DNA of 64,000 nt, from NCBI RefSeq assembly GCF_000368925.1, contig NZ_KB849756.1, positions 2,444,416-2,508,415 on the forward strand, read 5' to 3'. The stretch's first letter is position 1; each line of letters starts with the position of its first letter. The stretch is from Acinetobacter bereziniae LMG 1003 = CIP 70.12 (lineage in GTDB: Bacteria > Pseudomonadota > Gammaproteobacteria > Pseudomonadales > Moraxellaceae). Both the position numbers and the translations under genes were made by a program. Positions 36,715-44,841 of this stretch are shown one piece after another. The notes below the pieces were generated by a model that was not told the origin of the DNA, did no database searches, and was given only the letters and a program-made list of their open reading frames with translations.

Positions 36715-37105
36715 TTTTGTTACTAAATATTTTTCAAACATACGATTTCAAAACATCGAACTGTATAACGTTCATACTTATGGCTTAGTGACCAGTCTTT
36801 TTACTTCTAAAGGCTCATCTTGAGTATTGGGCACATGCCCAAAGAAATATTTCTCCTTACTTTGAAAGAAAATATCAAAGCTTTGACTCATGAGTGGATC
36901 ACACAGGCTTTGTTTCTGATAAATCACTGCGATTCGATTGATATAATGATTGATCCAATCCGTTTCATTGTTAAAAGCTGAGTAGTCTTTGAGATCTCTA
37001 TTAAGATGTTGTAAGTCAGTCATTGTGCCATTGCGGTCATGATACTTAAAATGGTGGAGCCCTAAGCAGGGAGTTTGGGGTGGATTTCGATCATGACCAG
37101 ATTAA
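36715..37105. repeat. Direct repeat C: ORF remnant joined to the aminotransferase 5' end
   Basis: This is the second copy of the composite block seen at 32325-32768. Its right part (37022-37105) is a more diverged copy of the aminotransferase start (for example CCTAAGCAGGGAG in place of CCTTGAGCAGGAAG). B and C together bracket the toxin-antitoxin and RTX genes as direct repeats. Confidence 0.8.
36778..37023 (-). pseudogene. Remnant of an unidentified gene, second copy
   Basis: An 81-residue frame starts MTDLQHLNRDLKDYSAF and ends EPLEVKRLVTKP. It is the paralogue of the frame at 32335-32631, here with its start intact but a premature stop where the other copy continues PYTWRSYSSFLTSYVENIE. 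No family is recognised. It may be the end of an old effector or immunity gene. Confidence 0.4.
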
Positions 37106-37269
37106 TTTAATATTTTATTACAAAATATATTATAGGAGACAGAAGGTAGGTATAACGTGAAGTCTATAAGCTGAATGTAAATATAACTTGGAGAGAGTCT
37201 TTCAAAGTTTTGTATCTCCTATTTCTTTATGTTTTAATAAAGTCATTATTAATTAAATATAAAATATAA

Positions 37270-37824
37270 ATGAAGGCATTAATTACAATCGGTTGTAAAA
37301 CAGACCATGGTGGAATCATTATTTTAGGTGATCCATCTTTTTTAGTCGAAGGTAAAGCTGTACACCTTGATGGAATGACACACTTTTGTCCAAAATGTAA
37401 AGTTCAATCGCGAGCAATTGCTTCCAATCAAGGCTTTATGATCGTTGGTGGTAAAAGTATTGTCGCTGCTGGTGATACTTCAAGTTGTGGTTCCAAGTAT
37501 TTAAAAATTTCTGATTTAGCAGTGATGGACAATGGATCTGGTAGGGTAAATTCAAATTTGAACCCAATAGCCGCTCAAAGGAATAGCTTTGTTGATGACG
37601 AAAGTAATTTTTATGATGAACAAATACAATTAGAAAATACAAATGGCGAACCTTATGCAAATGTCGAGTATATAGTCACTTTTGAAGATGGTTCTATCTG
37701 TAATGGCGTAACTGATAATAATGGTAATACTGAAAGACTAAAAACAAAAACTTCATTGGGAATAGTTTCTGTTGATTTAATTATTGATAGTAATTGCAAT
37801 GAATCTTGCTCTTGTGGAGAATAA
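37270..37824 (+). CDS. PAAR domain protein (type VI secretion spike tip)
   Basis: The 184-residue protein starts with a PAAR domain (about 1-95): GCKTDHGGIIILGDP, VHLDGMTHFCPKC, MIVGGKSIVAAGDTSSCGSKY. It has the spaced Cys/His residues of the zinc site at the tip. The C-terminal part (about 115-184) is a small strand-rich domain (YANVEYIVTFEDGS...GVTDNNGNTERLKT) of the kind that joins PAAR proteins to effectors. The next gene starts 3 bases later and encodes the probable effector. Confidence 0.85.
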   Translation: MKALITIGCKTDHGGIIILGDPSFLVEGKAVHLDGMTHFCPKCKVQSRAIASNQGFMIVGGKSIVAAGDTSSCGSKYLKISDLAVMDNGSGRVNSNLNPIAAQRNSFVDDESNFYDEQIQLENTNGEPYANVEYIVTFEDGSICNGVTDNNGNTERLKTKTSLGIVSVDLIIDSNCNESCSCGE

Positions 37825-37827
37825 AAA

Positions 37828-38634
37828 ATGGATTTTAAAGTCGTGCCAGATCTACATTTACCAGAAGTTCCCGGATTTAAGCTACCTAATATGCCTGAGT
37901 TACCATCAGGAAAATCAGTTATTAGATTTGTAACTGATAAAATCATGACAAATACAACAGCAAAGTCTAAAGTTATTCTTAGAGAGGATCAATCAAAAAA
38001 ATATAGAACATTGACTGTCGGTGAAATAGCAATGTGTAAAAAAATATTTAAAGACTCGATAGATTACAATAAAGTAAAAATAATAAATAAAGCATTTTTA
38101 CCAAAACAACAAGTTCCAATGACACCAAGGGGACATGCTCACTATCCAGATGGTCTAGTTGGATCAGATATTTATCAAGATGATTTTTCTGAACCTAAAT
38201 TTAAAGATAATCCAATTAGGGCGAACGGTAGTGATCTAAGAATTAGGGCAAAGCTAACATTCATTCATGAAATGACTCATGTATGGCAATATCAGAAAGG
38301 AATGAATATTTTAGGTAAAGGTTTAATATTACAAAGTTTAGAGTGGACTTTACCTGATTCAATTTATGATCCTTATAACTATGAATTAGCAATAGATACT
38401 GACTTTAAAAAATTGAACCCTGAACAACAAGCGAGTATAGTCTCTGATTATTTTGGGCTAATTGAGGGCTATAAAGATATCAACCTAAGTTCTGCTTGGA
38501 TAAAGCATAGGGATAATAATCTTCAATATATAAAACAGGTGATGCAACCAATCATTAATGATCCAGTGGGATATAAATTAGTTTCAAATATTACTATAAT
38601 TCCAGCAGTTTCATTTATTTTTTTAATTTACTAA
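37828..38634 (+). CDS. Putative T6SS effector with zincin (HExxH) metallopeptidase motif
   Basis: The 268-residue protein has HEMTH at residues 147-151 (context FIHEMTHVWQYQKG), a zinc metallopeptidase motif, with downstream acidic candidates for the third ligand in the NYELAIDTDF region. The Pro-rich N-terminus (HLPEVPGFKLPNMPELP) is typical of a linker to a PAAR or Vgr carrier. It lies 3 bases after the PAAR gene and is followed by two lipoprotein genes, the usual carrier-effector-immunity order. Similar proteins are often annotated as Vgr-related. Cargo status is inferred from context. Confidence 0.75.
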   Translation: MDFKVVPDLHLPEVPGFKLPNMPELPSGKSVIRFVTDKIMTNTTAKSKVILREDQSKKYRTLTVGEIAMCKKIFKDSIDYNKVKIINKAFLPKQQVPMTPRGHAHYPDGLVGSDIYQDDFSEPKFKDNPIRANGSDLRIRAKLTFIHEMTHVWQYQKGMNILGKGLILQSLEWTLPDSIYDPYNYELAIDTDFKKLNPEQQASIVSDYFGLIEGYKDINLSSAWIKHRDNNLQYIKQVMQPIINDPVGYKLVSNITIIPAVSFIFLIY

Positions 38635-38645
38635 AGTGCATCATA

Positions 38646-39077
38646 ATGAAATATATGGTTTTTTTAGCTGTTTTATTATCAATAGCTGGTTGTAAAGATA
38701 AAAAGGTTGATTCTTTTCAATACGAAATTGTAAATAATGAGATAATTTGTTCATTGAAACCGAAAGAAGTTTTTGAGTCTAAAGAATTTGCAAGATTCGA
38801 TACATTTTTTAAAGATCTGAATGGAAATCCTAATGATGAATTATCAAATAGTATTTATACACAAAGTTTAAAGAATTTATCAAATAAAAAGAGTAAATAT
38901 ATTTTTTGTTTTTCAAAAAAAGACATGAGATCAGATTTTTTAGAAACATATATTCAAGTTGAACTACAAAGAGGAAAAACATTTCGGCAATACGAATTTA
39001 GAAATTATTTTTGTTTAAAAAATAATAAGTTAATAAATTTTAGTGATAGAGAAAAAAGTATAGAAATGTGCCAATAA
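38646..39077 (+). CDS. Lipoprotein, candidate T6SS immunity protein 1
   Basis: The 143-residue protein has a short lipoprotein signal with lipobox SIAGC (about 13-17). The mature part has the pattern DSFQYEIVNNEIICSL near the start and an RQYEFRNYFCLKNN stretch near the end. The protein at 39225 has the same pattern (DTFEYKILDQKICA; QEYNLRNYSCILDN), so the two are paralogues. It starts 11 bases after the metallopeptidase gene. A periplasmic lipoprotein fits an immunity role against a periplasm-delivered peptidase. Confidence 0.65.
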   Translation: MKYMVFLAVLLSIAGCKDKKVDSFQYEIVNNEIICSLKPKEVFESKEFARFDTFFKDLNGNPNDELSNSIYTQSLKNLSNKKSKYIFCFSKKDMRSDFLETYIQVELQRGKTFRQYEFRNYFCLKNNKLINFSDREKSIEMCQ

Positions 39078-39224
39078 TCTAGAATTTAGATATCAATAAG
39101 CTCTAGAGAATATCATAACAATATCTTTTTTAAATACAACTTTGTTAGCTTTAGAGTGTAGTAAAAGCTAAAAATTTCAACTGAAAACAAAGATATTTAG
39201 TCTTAAAGTTTATAGAGATATAAA

Positions 39225-39644
39225 ATGAAAATTAAATTTATCCTTTTGGCTTTCATATTTTTTGATTTAATAGGTTGTAAAAAAAAATATGAAGATACCT
39301 TTGAATATAAAATATTAGATCAAAAAATATGTGCTACAAAAAGTAAAACTATAGGAAATGCTAATAAAATAAACTGGTTATTTCCTGAAGTTAGAAATTT
39401 TAATGGTGAAGTGATAAGTGGAAATTTAAAATTTGATAAAGATGACAAAAATTATCTATTTTGTTATAACCTAGACGAATTTAAAAAAGAAGTTGGAAAA
39501 GGACCAATTCAATCAGATATTGGCATAGAAATAGATTTAACTTCATCAGTACAAGAATATAATTTAAGAAATTATTCTTGTATTCTTGATAATAGAATAA
39601 AGTTAAATATATCTAAAACAGATTTAGCAGAGATTTGTATTTAG
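39225..39644 (+). CDS. Lipoprotein, candidate T6SS immunity protein 2 (paralogue)
   Basis: The 139-residue lipoprotein (lipobox DLIGC) resembles the product at 38646 in overall layout: Cys-containing strand after the lipid anchor, YLFCYNLDEF in the middle and NYSCILDN near the C-terminus. A duplicated immunity gene with divergence is a common result of selection against variant effectors. It has its own 147-base leader. Confidence 0.6.
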   Translation: MKIKFILLAFIFFDLIGCKKKYEDTFEYKILDQKICATKSKTIGNANKINWLFPEVRNFNGEVISGNLKFDKDDKNYLFCYNLDEFKKEVGKGPIQSDIGIEIDLTSSVQEYNLRNYSCILDNRIKLNISKTDLAEICI

Positions 39645-39813
39645 TAAAATTAATATAAAAATCTTAAAAAGACGTACTTTTTTAGAAAAAGAATTAGGAA
39701 TTATTGCGGGATGGGGCGATAGTAAGGCTGACTTCATCGTTAAAAGAGACAGTAATGATGGGAAAATTTAAACATTCTACTTATTCCATAATTATTATTT
39801 TTATATGTGGGTA
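39645..39813 (+). pseudogene. Effector-like gene remnant interrupted by the IS30 element (left part)
   Basis: The frame ending at the TAA at 39769-39771 encodes RTFLEKELGIIAGWGDSKAD followed by FIVKRDSNDGKI, a protein-like stretch without a start codon. If the IS and one copy of its GTA duplication are removed, the same frame continues past that single stop as TFYLFHNYYFYMWV and joins LTHGMPTKGKRHRE on the other side (40904-40945), ending 4 bases before the next gene. It looks like the tail of a toxin or effector gene. Confidence 0.35.
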
Positions 39814-40900
39814 GGCAGAGTAAAACTTGAAGTGCGACATAAACCACCTAATTAATTTAAAGGGTTTATGGAGTATATAAAATTGTCATACCATCATCTT
39901 AACTTTGAAGATCGTACTGCATTAATGCTTGAGTCAAGAAAAGAAGGCTTTTCAGCCAGAAAATTTGCTGAACTCATTAAAAGACATCCTAGTACGATCT
40001 ATCGTGAGCTTAAAAGAAATAGCATCAATGACGTTTATCAAGCTCGATATGCTTCTGATAACACCTTCGCTAGACGTAGACGTGGTCACAGAAAACTCAA
40101 AATCGATTCAATCCTCTGGAAATTTATTGTTGAAGCGATCCGTTGTTTATGGTCTCCTCAGCAAATAGCAAAGCGTTTAAAGACATTTCCTGATTTGGAT
40201 CAAACAATGAATGTAAGCCATACAACGATTTATTCAACGATACGAGCATTACCAAAGGGTGAGTTGAAAAAAGACTTATTATCCTGTCTGCGTCATGAAA
40301 ATAAAAAGCGAAAAGCTAACGGTGAACCTAAAAAAGATTCTATATTACAGGATATTAAAACTATTCATGAGCGCCCAGCCGAAGTTCAAGAAAGAAAAAT
40401 ACCGGGTCATTGGGAAGCTGATTTAATTAAAGGTAAAGACAATAAAAGTTCGATAGCAACACTTATTGAACGAAATACACGGCTCTGTATCTTGGCAACA
40501 TTACCTGATGCAAAGGCAGAATCAGTGCGCAAGGCTTTAACTGAAGCTCTGAAATATTTACCTGCAGAACTGCGTAAAACGTTGACCTATGACCGTGGAC
40601 GCGAGATGTCAGAACATAAAATACTCGAAGAAGATTTAGGCATAGATGTATATTTCTGTGACCCACATTCACCTTGGCAAAAAGGCACATGCGAAAATAT
40701 GAATGGTTTAATTAGGCAATATTTACCTAAAGGGATTGATTTAAATCAGGCAGATCAGCATTATTTAAATCAAGTTGCCATGTCACTGAATACTCGTCCT
40801 AGAAAGGCGTTAGATTGGCTTACACCATTAGAGAAATTTGCTCAGCTTGTTGATTATCATATGGCTTTTGAAACTGTCGCACCTCATGTTTGAATTCGCC
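39814..40900 (+). mobile_element. IS30 family insertion sequence, ISAba125-like
   Basis: The element is 1087 bp, flanked by GTA on both sides (39811-39813 and 40901-40903). The ends are imperfect 26-base inverted repeats (20 of 26 match) starting GGC and containing GTGCGACA. Length, duplication size and transposase all agree with ISAba125. The single ORF is intact. Confidence 0.9.
39868..40893 (+). CDS. IS30 family transposase
   Basis: The 341-residue transposase has an N-terminal helix-turn-helix (FSARKFAELIKRHPSTIYRE), then the IS30 DDE core: HWEADLIKGKDNKS, TYDRGREMSEH and HSPWQKGTCENMNGLIRQ. The stop codon lies within the right inverted repeat. Sequence and length match what I recall of the ISAba125 transposase. 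Confidence 0.95.
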   Translation: MEYIKLSYHHLNFEDRTALMLESRKEGFSARKFAELIKRHPSTIYRELKRNSINDVYQARYASDNTFARRRRGHRKLKIDSILWKFIVEAIRCLWSPQQIAKRLKTFPDLDQTMNVSHTTIYSTIRALPKGELKKDLLSCLRHENKKRKANGEPKKDSILQDIKTIHERPAEVQERKIPGHWEADLIKGKDNKSSIATLIERNTRLCILATLPDAKAESVRKALTEALKYLPAELRKTLTYDRGREMSEHKILEEDLGIDVYFCDPHSPWQKGTCENMNGLIRQYLPKGIDLNQADQHYLNQVAMSLNTRPRKALDWLTPLEKFAQLVDYHMAFETVAPHV

Positions 40901-40952
40901 GTACTTACTCACGGCATGCCAACCAAAGGCAAAAGACATCGAGAATAACGCA

Positions 40953-41738
40953 ATGAATCAACAGACTTACATTTTGCATTTTGGTCAACAAGGTGTTCAA
41001 GATTTTTTGAAATATAATGATGGACAGGTAGATCATCAATCAGCAGGCGCGAGCTTTAGAGAATTAGATTTTTCTCCTCCAAGTCTAGGTCAAATTAAAA
41101 TAGAAAATGGAACAAATAGCCTAGTCATTGACCATGTTTTTTCCGTACTAGGGACACAATGGAATACAACTGATGGAATTCAAATATTTGATATTGATGC
41201 TGGTTTAAATAAGGAAGAATTCGTAAGCCCTGAGCAAGCTTATCACGGTTATGTTGAGTTAATGAAACGCTTAAATCAAGCAGGATGGAATACTTATTTT
41301 GCTAGATATAACCCAAGAGTAGCAAAAGAGGACAATATTAGATATTTAATGGAAGGGCATGACATCGTTGATATGAGTTATATATTTAATTTTGAAGAGT
41401 GGAAAAAAATTATAAACTCTATAGCAGGTAAAACGATAGGTTACCGTTTATACGCAAATGGTATTCTACTAGATATTAGCCTAAAACAAACTAAAAAAAA
41501 TGAAGAAGGTAAAGAACAATATATTGTACGTTATAGCTTTCAAACAGTCCGTTATAATGAAAGAAACCTAATGTCTGATACCGATAAGATGACACCTCAA
41601 GAATTAGAGAATGCATTCAAACAAAGTTTAATTAAAGATAAACGGTCAAGAGGAATAGATGAAAAAGATATGAGATCTAAAGGTTATCATATAGATGAAA
41701 GCTATATAGATCCTGATGTTTGGTTGTATGTTAAATAG
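40953..41738 (+). CDS. Unknown protein downstream of the IS (possible immunity protein)
   Basis: The 261-residue soluble protein starts MNQQTYILHFGQQGVQ at 40953. A longer in-frame reading from a TTG at 40890 is made partly of IS DNA and is rejected. No signal or membrane segment is seen. The central part (GYVELMKRLNQAGWNTYFARYNPR) and the end (DESYIDPDVWLYVK) match nothing I recognise. It begins 4 bases after the remnant effector-like frame, so it may be the orphaned immunity gene of that effector. The ATG has only a weak ribosome binding site (GAG). Confidence 0.6.
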   Translation: MNQQTYILHFGQQGVQDFLKYNDGQVDHQSAGASFRELDFSPPSLGQIKIENGTNSLVIDHVFSVLGTQWNTTDGIQIFDIDAGLNKEEFVSPEQAYHGYVELMKRLNQAGWNTYFARYNPRVAKEDNIRYLMEGHDIVDMSYIFNFEEWKKIINSIAGKTIGYRLYANGILLDISLKQTKKNEEGKEQYIVRYSFQTVRYNERNLMSDTDKMTPQELENAFKQSLIKDKRSRGIDEKDMRSKGYHIDESYIDPDVWLYVK

Positions 41739-41851
41739 TTGATTTTATTTGTGTTAAAAAGATTTATTTATGTTGTCTTTATATTAATGTATTGGTCAGA
41801 ATCGTTTGTAGGTCTAGTATAATAAACCCCTAAACGAATAAGGATTTAATC

Positions 41852-42367
41852 ATGTTTTTTAAAATTCTTATCGTTCTTATCATAGTAGTTATAACAAATT
41901 CATGCTCAAAAATATCTTCACAGAATTATGAAACAAAAGTAGATGTTATCTTTGATAAATCCATAGATAATAAAGATTTAAAAATTGTGGTGAATCCGTA
42001 TGGATATCTCTTGGATGGATATGAGTTAAAAAAATATATAGGAAAAACTAACAATTATACTGTTTTATTTAAAGAAGGAAGAATGCAAAATTATAAAAAA
42101 GAAGATATAAATACTTTTAGTGATTATTATATCTACGCAAAATATAAAAATCAGTATGCAAAAATGAAATATACCAATAGTTTGGTAATGGGAAGTAATC
42201 AAACTGATATAAGAATTTTTATTAATATCTTTGATAACCTAGTGTATTTATCTTCAAGTGAAACTGTTTTAAGCCCCGAAGCTATTCATCAAAATTCATT
42301 TAAAAATAAACAAGATTTTGATCAAGTTGATACAAAATTTTTAAAAATTTTGGATGATTTAAATTAA
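41852..42367 (+). CDS. Small lipoprotein of unknown function
   Basis: The 171-residue protein starts with a hydrophobic signal and a Cys at about residue 18 (VVITNSC), an acceptable lipobox. The mature part is Lys/Tyr/Asn-rich and AT-rich in coding. It precedes another lipoprotein gene by 18 bases, so the two may be co-transcribed. Position next to T6SS cargo genes suggests an immunity role, but nothing in the sequence proves it. Confidence 0.55.
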   Translation: MFFKILIVLIIVVITNSCSKISSQNYETKVDVIFDKSIDNKDLKIVVNPYGYLLDGYELKKYIGKTNNYTVLFKEGRMQNYKKEDINTFSDYYIYAKYKNQYAKMKYTNSLVMGSNQTDIRIFINIFDNLVYLSSSETVLSPEAIHQNSFKNKQDFDQVDTKFLKILDDLN

Positions 42368-42385
42368 GAAAGGTATTTAAGTTTT

Positions 42386-43021
42386 ATGAAAATATTAATT
42401 TTGATAGTCATATTCTTATTAGGATGTTCAGAACATATCAAAGAATCTACTCGCTTAAATTTTAACGTGGAAGATCAAGCAAGTTCAGAAAACTTAAATA
42501 TAAATTTATATACGTATAAAAACTATTTAAATTCAAGGTGGTATGGTTTGGTTAAGAAAGAAACCATTATTAACCAAGGAAAATTGGTGAAAAAGTCTTC
42601 ACTAAATTCAAATATTTTTTATTATGAATTTTATATATTTACACCTGAATTTAATAAAATTCAGCATACAGAAAATATTTTTAAAGACATAAATGTCGAA
42701 AATGACTATGTTTTTGCAAAAGATCATTTAAGTTTTAAAGTTTATAAAAATAAAGAGTTATTTAGCTCTGGTATTTTGTATTACAAAAACTTTGAAAACT
42801 CTGGAGTAAAAAAATTTACTTACTATGATCCGAACAAAGCAAAGTTTGAACTTACACAATTAGAGCCTGAGACAATTGCGACTCTAGAATCTATGACATT
42901 TGAAGAGTTGTTAGAAACAGACAAGCTATTAAATAAAGATATTTTAAAATTAAAAAATATATCTATGAATGAAAAGAAGAAATTAATAGAAGTGCATAGT
43001 TTGAAAAAATTTGAAAATTAA
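42386..43021 (+). CDS. Small lipoprotein of unknown function
   Basis: The 211-residue protein has a short lipoprotein signal with lipobox FLLGC (Cys at about 14). The mature protein starts with a polar stretch and strand-like segments (NINLYTYKNYLNSRWYGLVKK) and ends in a helical, Leu/Glu-rich region (TFEELLETDKLLNKDILKLK). It lies 18 bases after the other lipoprotein gene. No family is recognised. It is the last island gene before the core methionine cluster. Confidence 0.55.
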   Translation: MKILILIVIFLLGCSEHIKESTRLNFNVEDQASSENLNINLYTYKNYLNSRWYGLVKKETIINQGKLVKKSSLNSNIFYYEFYIFTPEFNKIQHTENIFKDINVENDYVFAKDHLSFKVYKNKELFSSGILYYKNFENSGVKKFTYYDPNKAKFELTQLEPETIATLESMTFEELLETDKLLNKDILKLKNISMNEKKKLIEVHSLKKFEN

Positions 43022-43093
43022 CATCTTAACTGCATTTATATAACACAGAAGTCTTTAATCATTTTAATATCACACTACAAATCAGCAAACACA

Positions 43094-43585
43094 CTAAGCA
43101 ATTTCCGTCTGTCCCACATGGTGGTAAGCACGATTAAAATAAACCAAGCTTTGATCATGTTGGCTCTGTTGAATCGCAACAATACGACAAATCAAGATCG
43201 TATGCGTGCCAACTTCTTGCATTTGCTCAATTTCACAATCGAAATTCACCAAAGCATCTTTTAAAACAGGTGCGCCGGTTTCTAACTCGGTCCAAACACC
43301 ATGTTTAAATCTTTCTTCTGGGCTTAACTTAGACGAAAAAGCTTTAGAAATATGCTGATGATGTGCGCTGAGTACATTGACAGTTAAAATTTTATTTTCA
43401 ATAAAATGTGCGTGTGAACTAGATGCCTTGTTCATACATACCAGTAAGGTTGGTGGTGTATCAGTCACGCTACATACAGCTGATGCAGTGAATCCGTAAC
43501 GACCCGACAAGCCCGTTGTTGTAATCACACTGACCGCACTGGTGAGCAAAGACATTGCATCTCTATAGTTTTTTGCTTCAATCAT
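43094..43585 (-). CDS. Flavin reductase family protein (linked to mesD/mesX)
   Basis: The 163-residue protein has the flavin reductase-like FMN-binding split barrel: FTASAVCSVTDTPPTLLVCMN, then HFIENKILTVNVLSAHHQ, and a C-terminal FNRAYHHVG. Members reduce FMN or FAD with NAD(P)H for a partner oxygenase. Here it follows mesD and mesX on the same strand. As MesD activity is known to need oxygen and MesX, this reductase plausibly feeds reduced flavin to that system; this is inference. Confidence 0.85.
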   Translation of the reverse strand: MIEAKNYRDAMSLLTSAVSVITTTGLSGRYGFTASAVCSVTDTPPTLLVCMNKASSSHAHFIENKILTVNVLSAHHQHISKAFSSKLSPEERFKHGVWTELETGAPVLKDALVNFDCEIEQMQEVGTHTILICRIVAIQQSQHDQSLVYFNRAYHHVGQTEIA

Positions 43586-43789
43586 TACATCATTCCTAAA
43601 TTGAACCGTACCACTTTTAGATTTAGCGATACCTTGCTATTGCGTCTTGTCGACCATTTTAACTGGATCAGATATGCGTAGGGCGGATAATTACACAGGA
43701 TTAAAAATGGGGGTTATCAGTTTGCGTAGAAATATATATCCAAACAAACTGAAATGGTTCCCCTTTATACCGAATACTACGAATGAAAA

Positions 43790-44818
43790 CTAGCGAGAAA
43801 GCTCTTTACGCACAATTTCTGCACCTGCACTTAGGGCATTCAGTTTACCTCGTGCGACTTGACGAGAGAGTGGTGCCATTCCACAGTTGGTTGAAGGATA
43901 AAGCTTATCCGCATCGACAAACTGCAGTGCTTTACGCAGTGTATTGGCAACTTCTTCTGGCGTTTCTATGTTGTTGGTCGCAACATCAATCGCACCCACC
44001 ATCACTTTTTTACCACGGATCAATTCAATCAAATCCATGGGTACACGAGAGTTTTGACATTCTAAAGAGACAATATCGATTTTAGACTGTTGAAGTTTAG
44101 GGAATGCCTCTTCATATTGGCGCCATTCTGAACCCAACGTCTTTTTCCAATCTGTATTGGCTTTGATACCATAACCATAGCAAATGTGCACCGCAGTTTC
44201 ACATTTAAGTCCTTCAAGCGCTCGCTCTAAAGTTGCAACACCCCAGTCGTTAACTTCATCGAAAAATACATTAAATGCAGGCTCATCAAACTGAATAATA
44301 TCTACACCTGCGGCTTCTAACTCTTTCGCTTCTTCATTGAGAATCTTGGCAAATTCCCAAGCCAGTTTTTCACGGCTTTTATAATGCGCATCATAAAGCG
44401 TATCAATCATGGTCATTGGACCAGGCAACGCCCATTTAATCGGTTGCGAGGTTTGTTGACGTAAAAACTTCGCATCTTCAACGAAAACTGGTTTTTGACG
44501 AGACACTTCACCTACGACTGTAGGGACACTCGCATCATAACGATTACGGATACGAACAGTTTCACGTTTCTCAAAATCGACACCATTAAGGTGTTCAATA
44601 AAAGTCGTTACGAAATGCTGACGAGTTTGTTCACCATCACTGACGATATCAATACCCGCGTGTTGTTGCTCTTGCAATGACAAACGCAAAGCATCTTGTT
44701 TACCTTCAATTAATTGCTCATCTTGTAATTTCCAAGGTGACCAAAGTTTTTCAGGTTCTGCAAGCCAAGACGGTTTTGGTAAGCTGCCAGCAGTTGAAGT
44801 CGGTAATAAAATTTTCAT
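43790..44818 (-). CDS. mesD: MesD-type core methionine synthase
   Basis: The 342-residue protein corresponds to the catalytic C-terminal domain of MetE without the N-terminal folate-binding half. Zinc-ligand motifs are present: H and C in AVHICYGYG, E in IVSLECQNSR, C in STNCGMAPLSR. It is the family described as MesD, a folate-independent methionine synthase of aerobic bacteria including Acinetobacter baylyi that works only with MesX (DUF1852) and oxygen. The methyl donor is not established. mesX lies 23 bases upstream. Confidence 0.88.
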   Translation of the reverse strand: MKILLPTSTAGSLPKPSWLAEPEKLWSPWKLQDEQLIEGKQDALRLSLQEQQHAGIDIVSDGEQTRQHFVTTFIEHLNGVDFEKRETVRIRNRYDASVPTVVGEVSRQKPVFVEDAKFLRQQTSQPIKWALPGPMTMIDTLYDAHYKSREKLAWEFAKILNEEAKELEAAGVDIIQFDEPAFNVFFDEVNDWGVATLERALEGLKCETAVHICYGYGIKANTDWKKTLGSEWRQYEEAFPKLQQSKIDIVSLECQNSRVPMDLIELIRGKKVMVGAIDVATNNIETPEEVANTLRKALQFVDADKLYPSTNCGMAPLSRQVARGKLNALSAGAEIVRKELSR

Positions 44819-44841
44819 AATCGATATCTTGTCTATTTAGG

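Noticed and set aside
32335..37105. CRISPR array suggested by repeated blocks
   Set aside because: The repeats are two long composite gene fragments about 4.4 kb apart, not short regularly spaced units.
37205..37262. Fourth Xer-like site near repeat C (TTTTGTATCT ... TTATGTTTTAAT)
   Set aside because: The arms carry several mismatches and the spacing is two bases too long; position after repeat C is suggestive but not enough.
40890..40952. TTG-initiated extension of the gene downstream of the IS30 element
   Set aside because: The extension is partly encoded by the IS right end; the ATG at 40953 is the natural start.
43602..43789. Possible terminator between mesD and the flavin reductase gene
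   Set aside because: Only short imperfect pairing (CAGTTTG / CAAACTG) with no T-run on the transcribed strand was seen.
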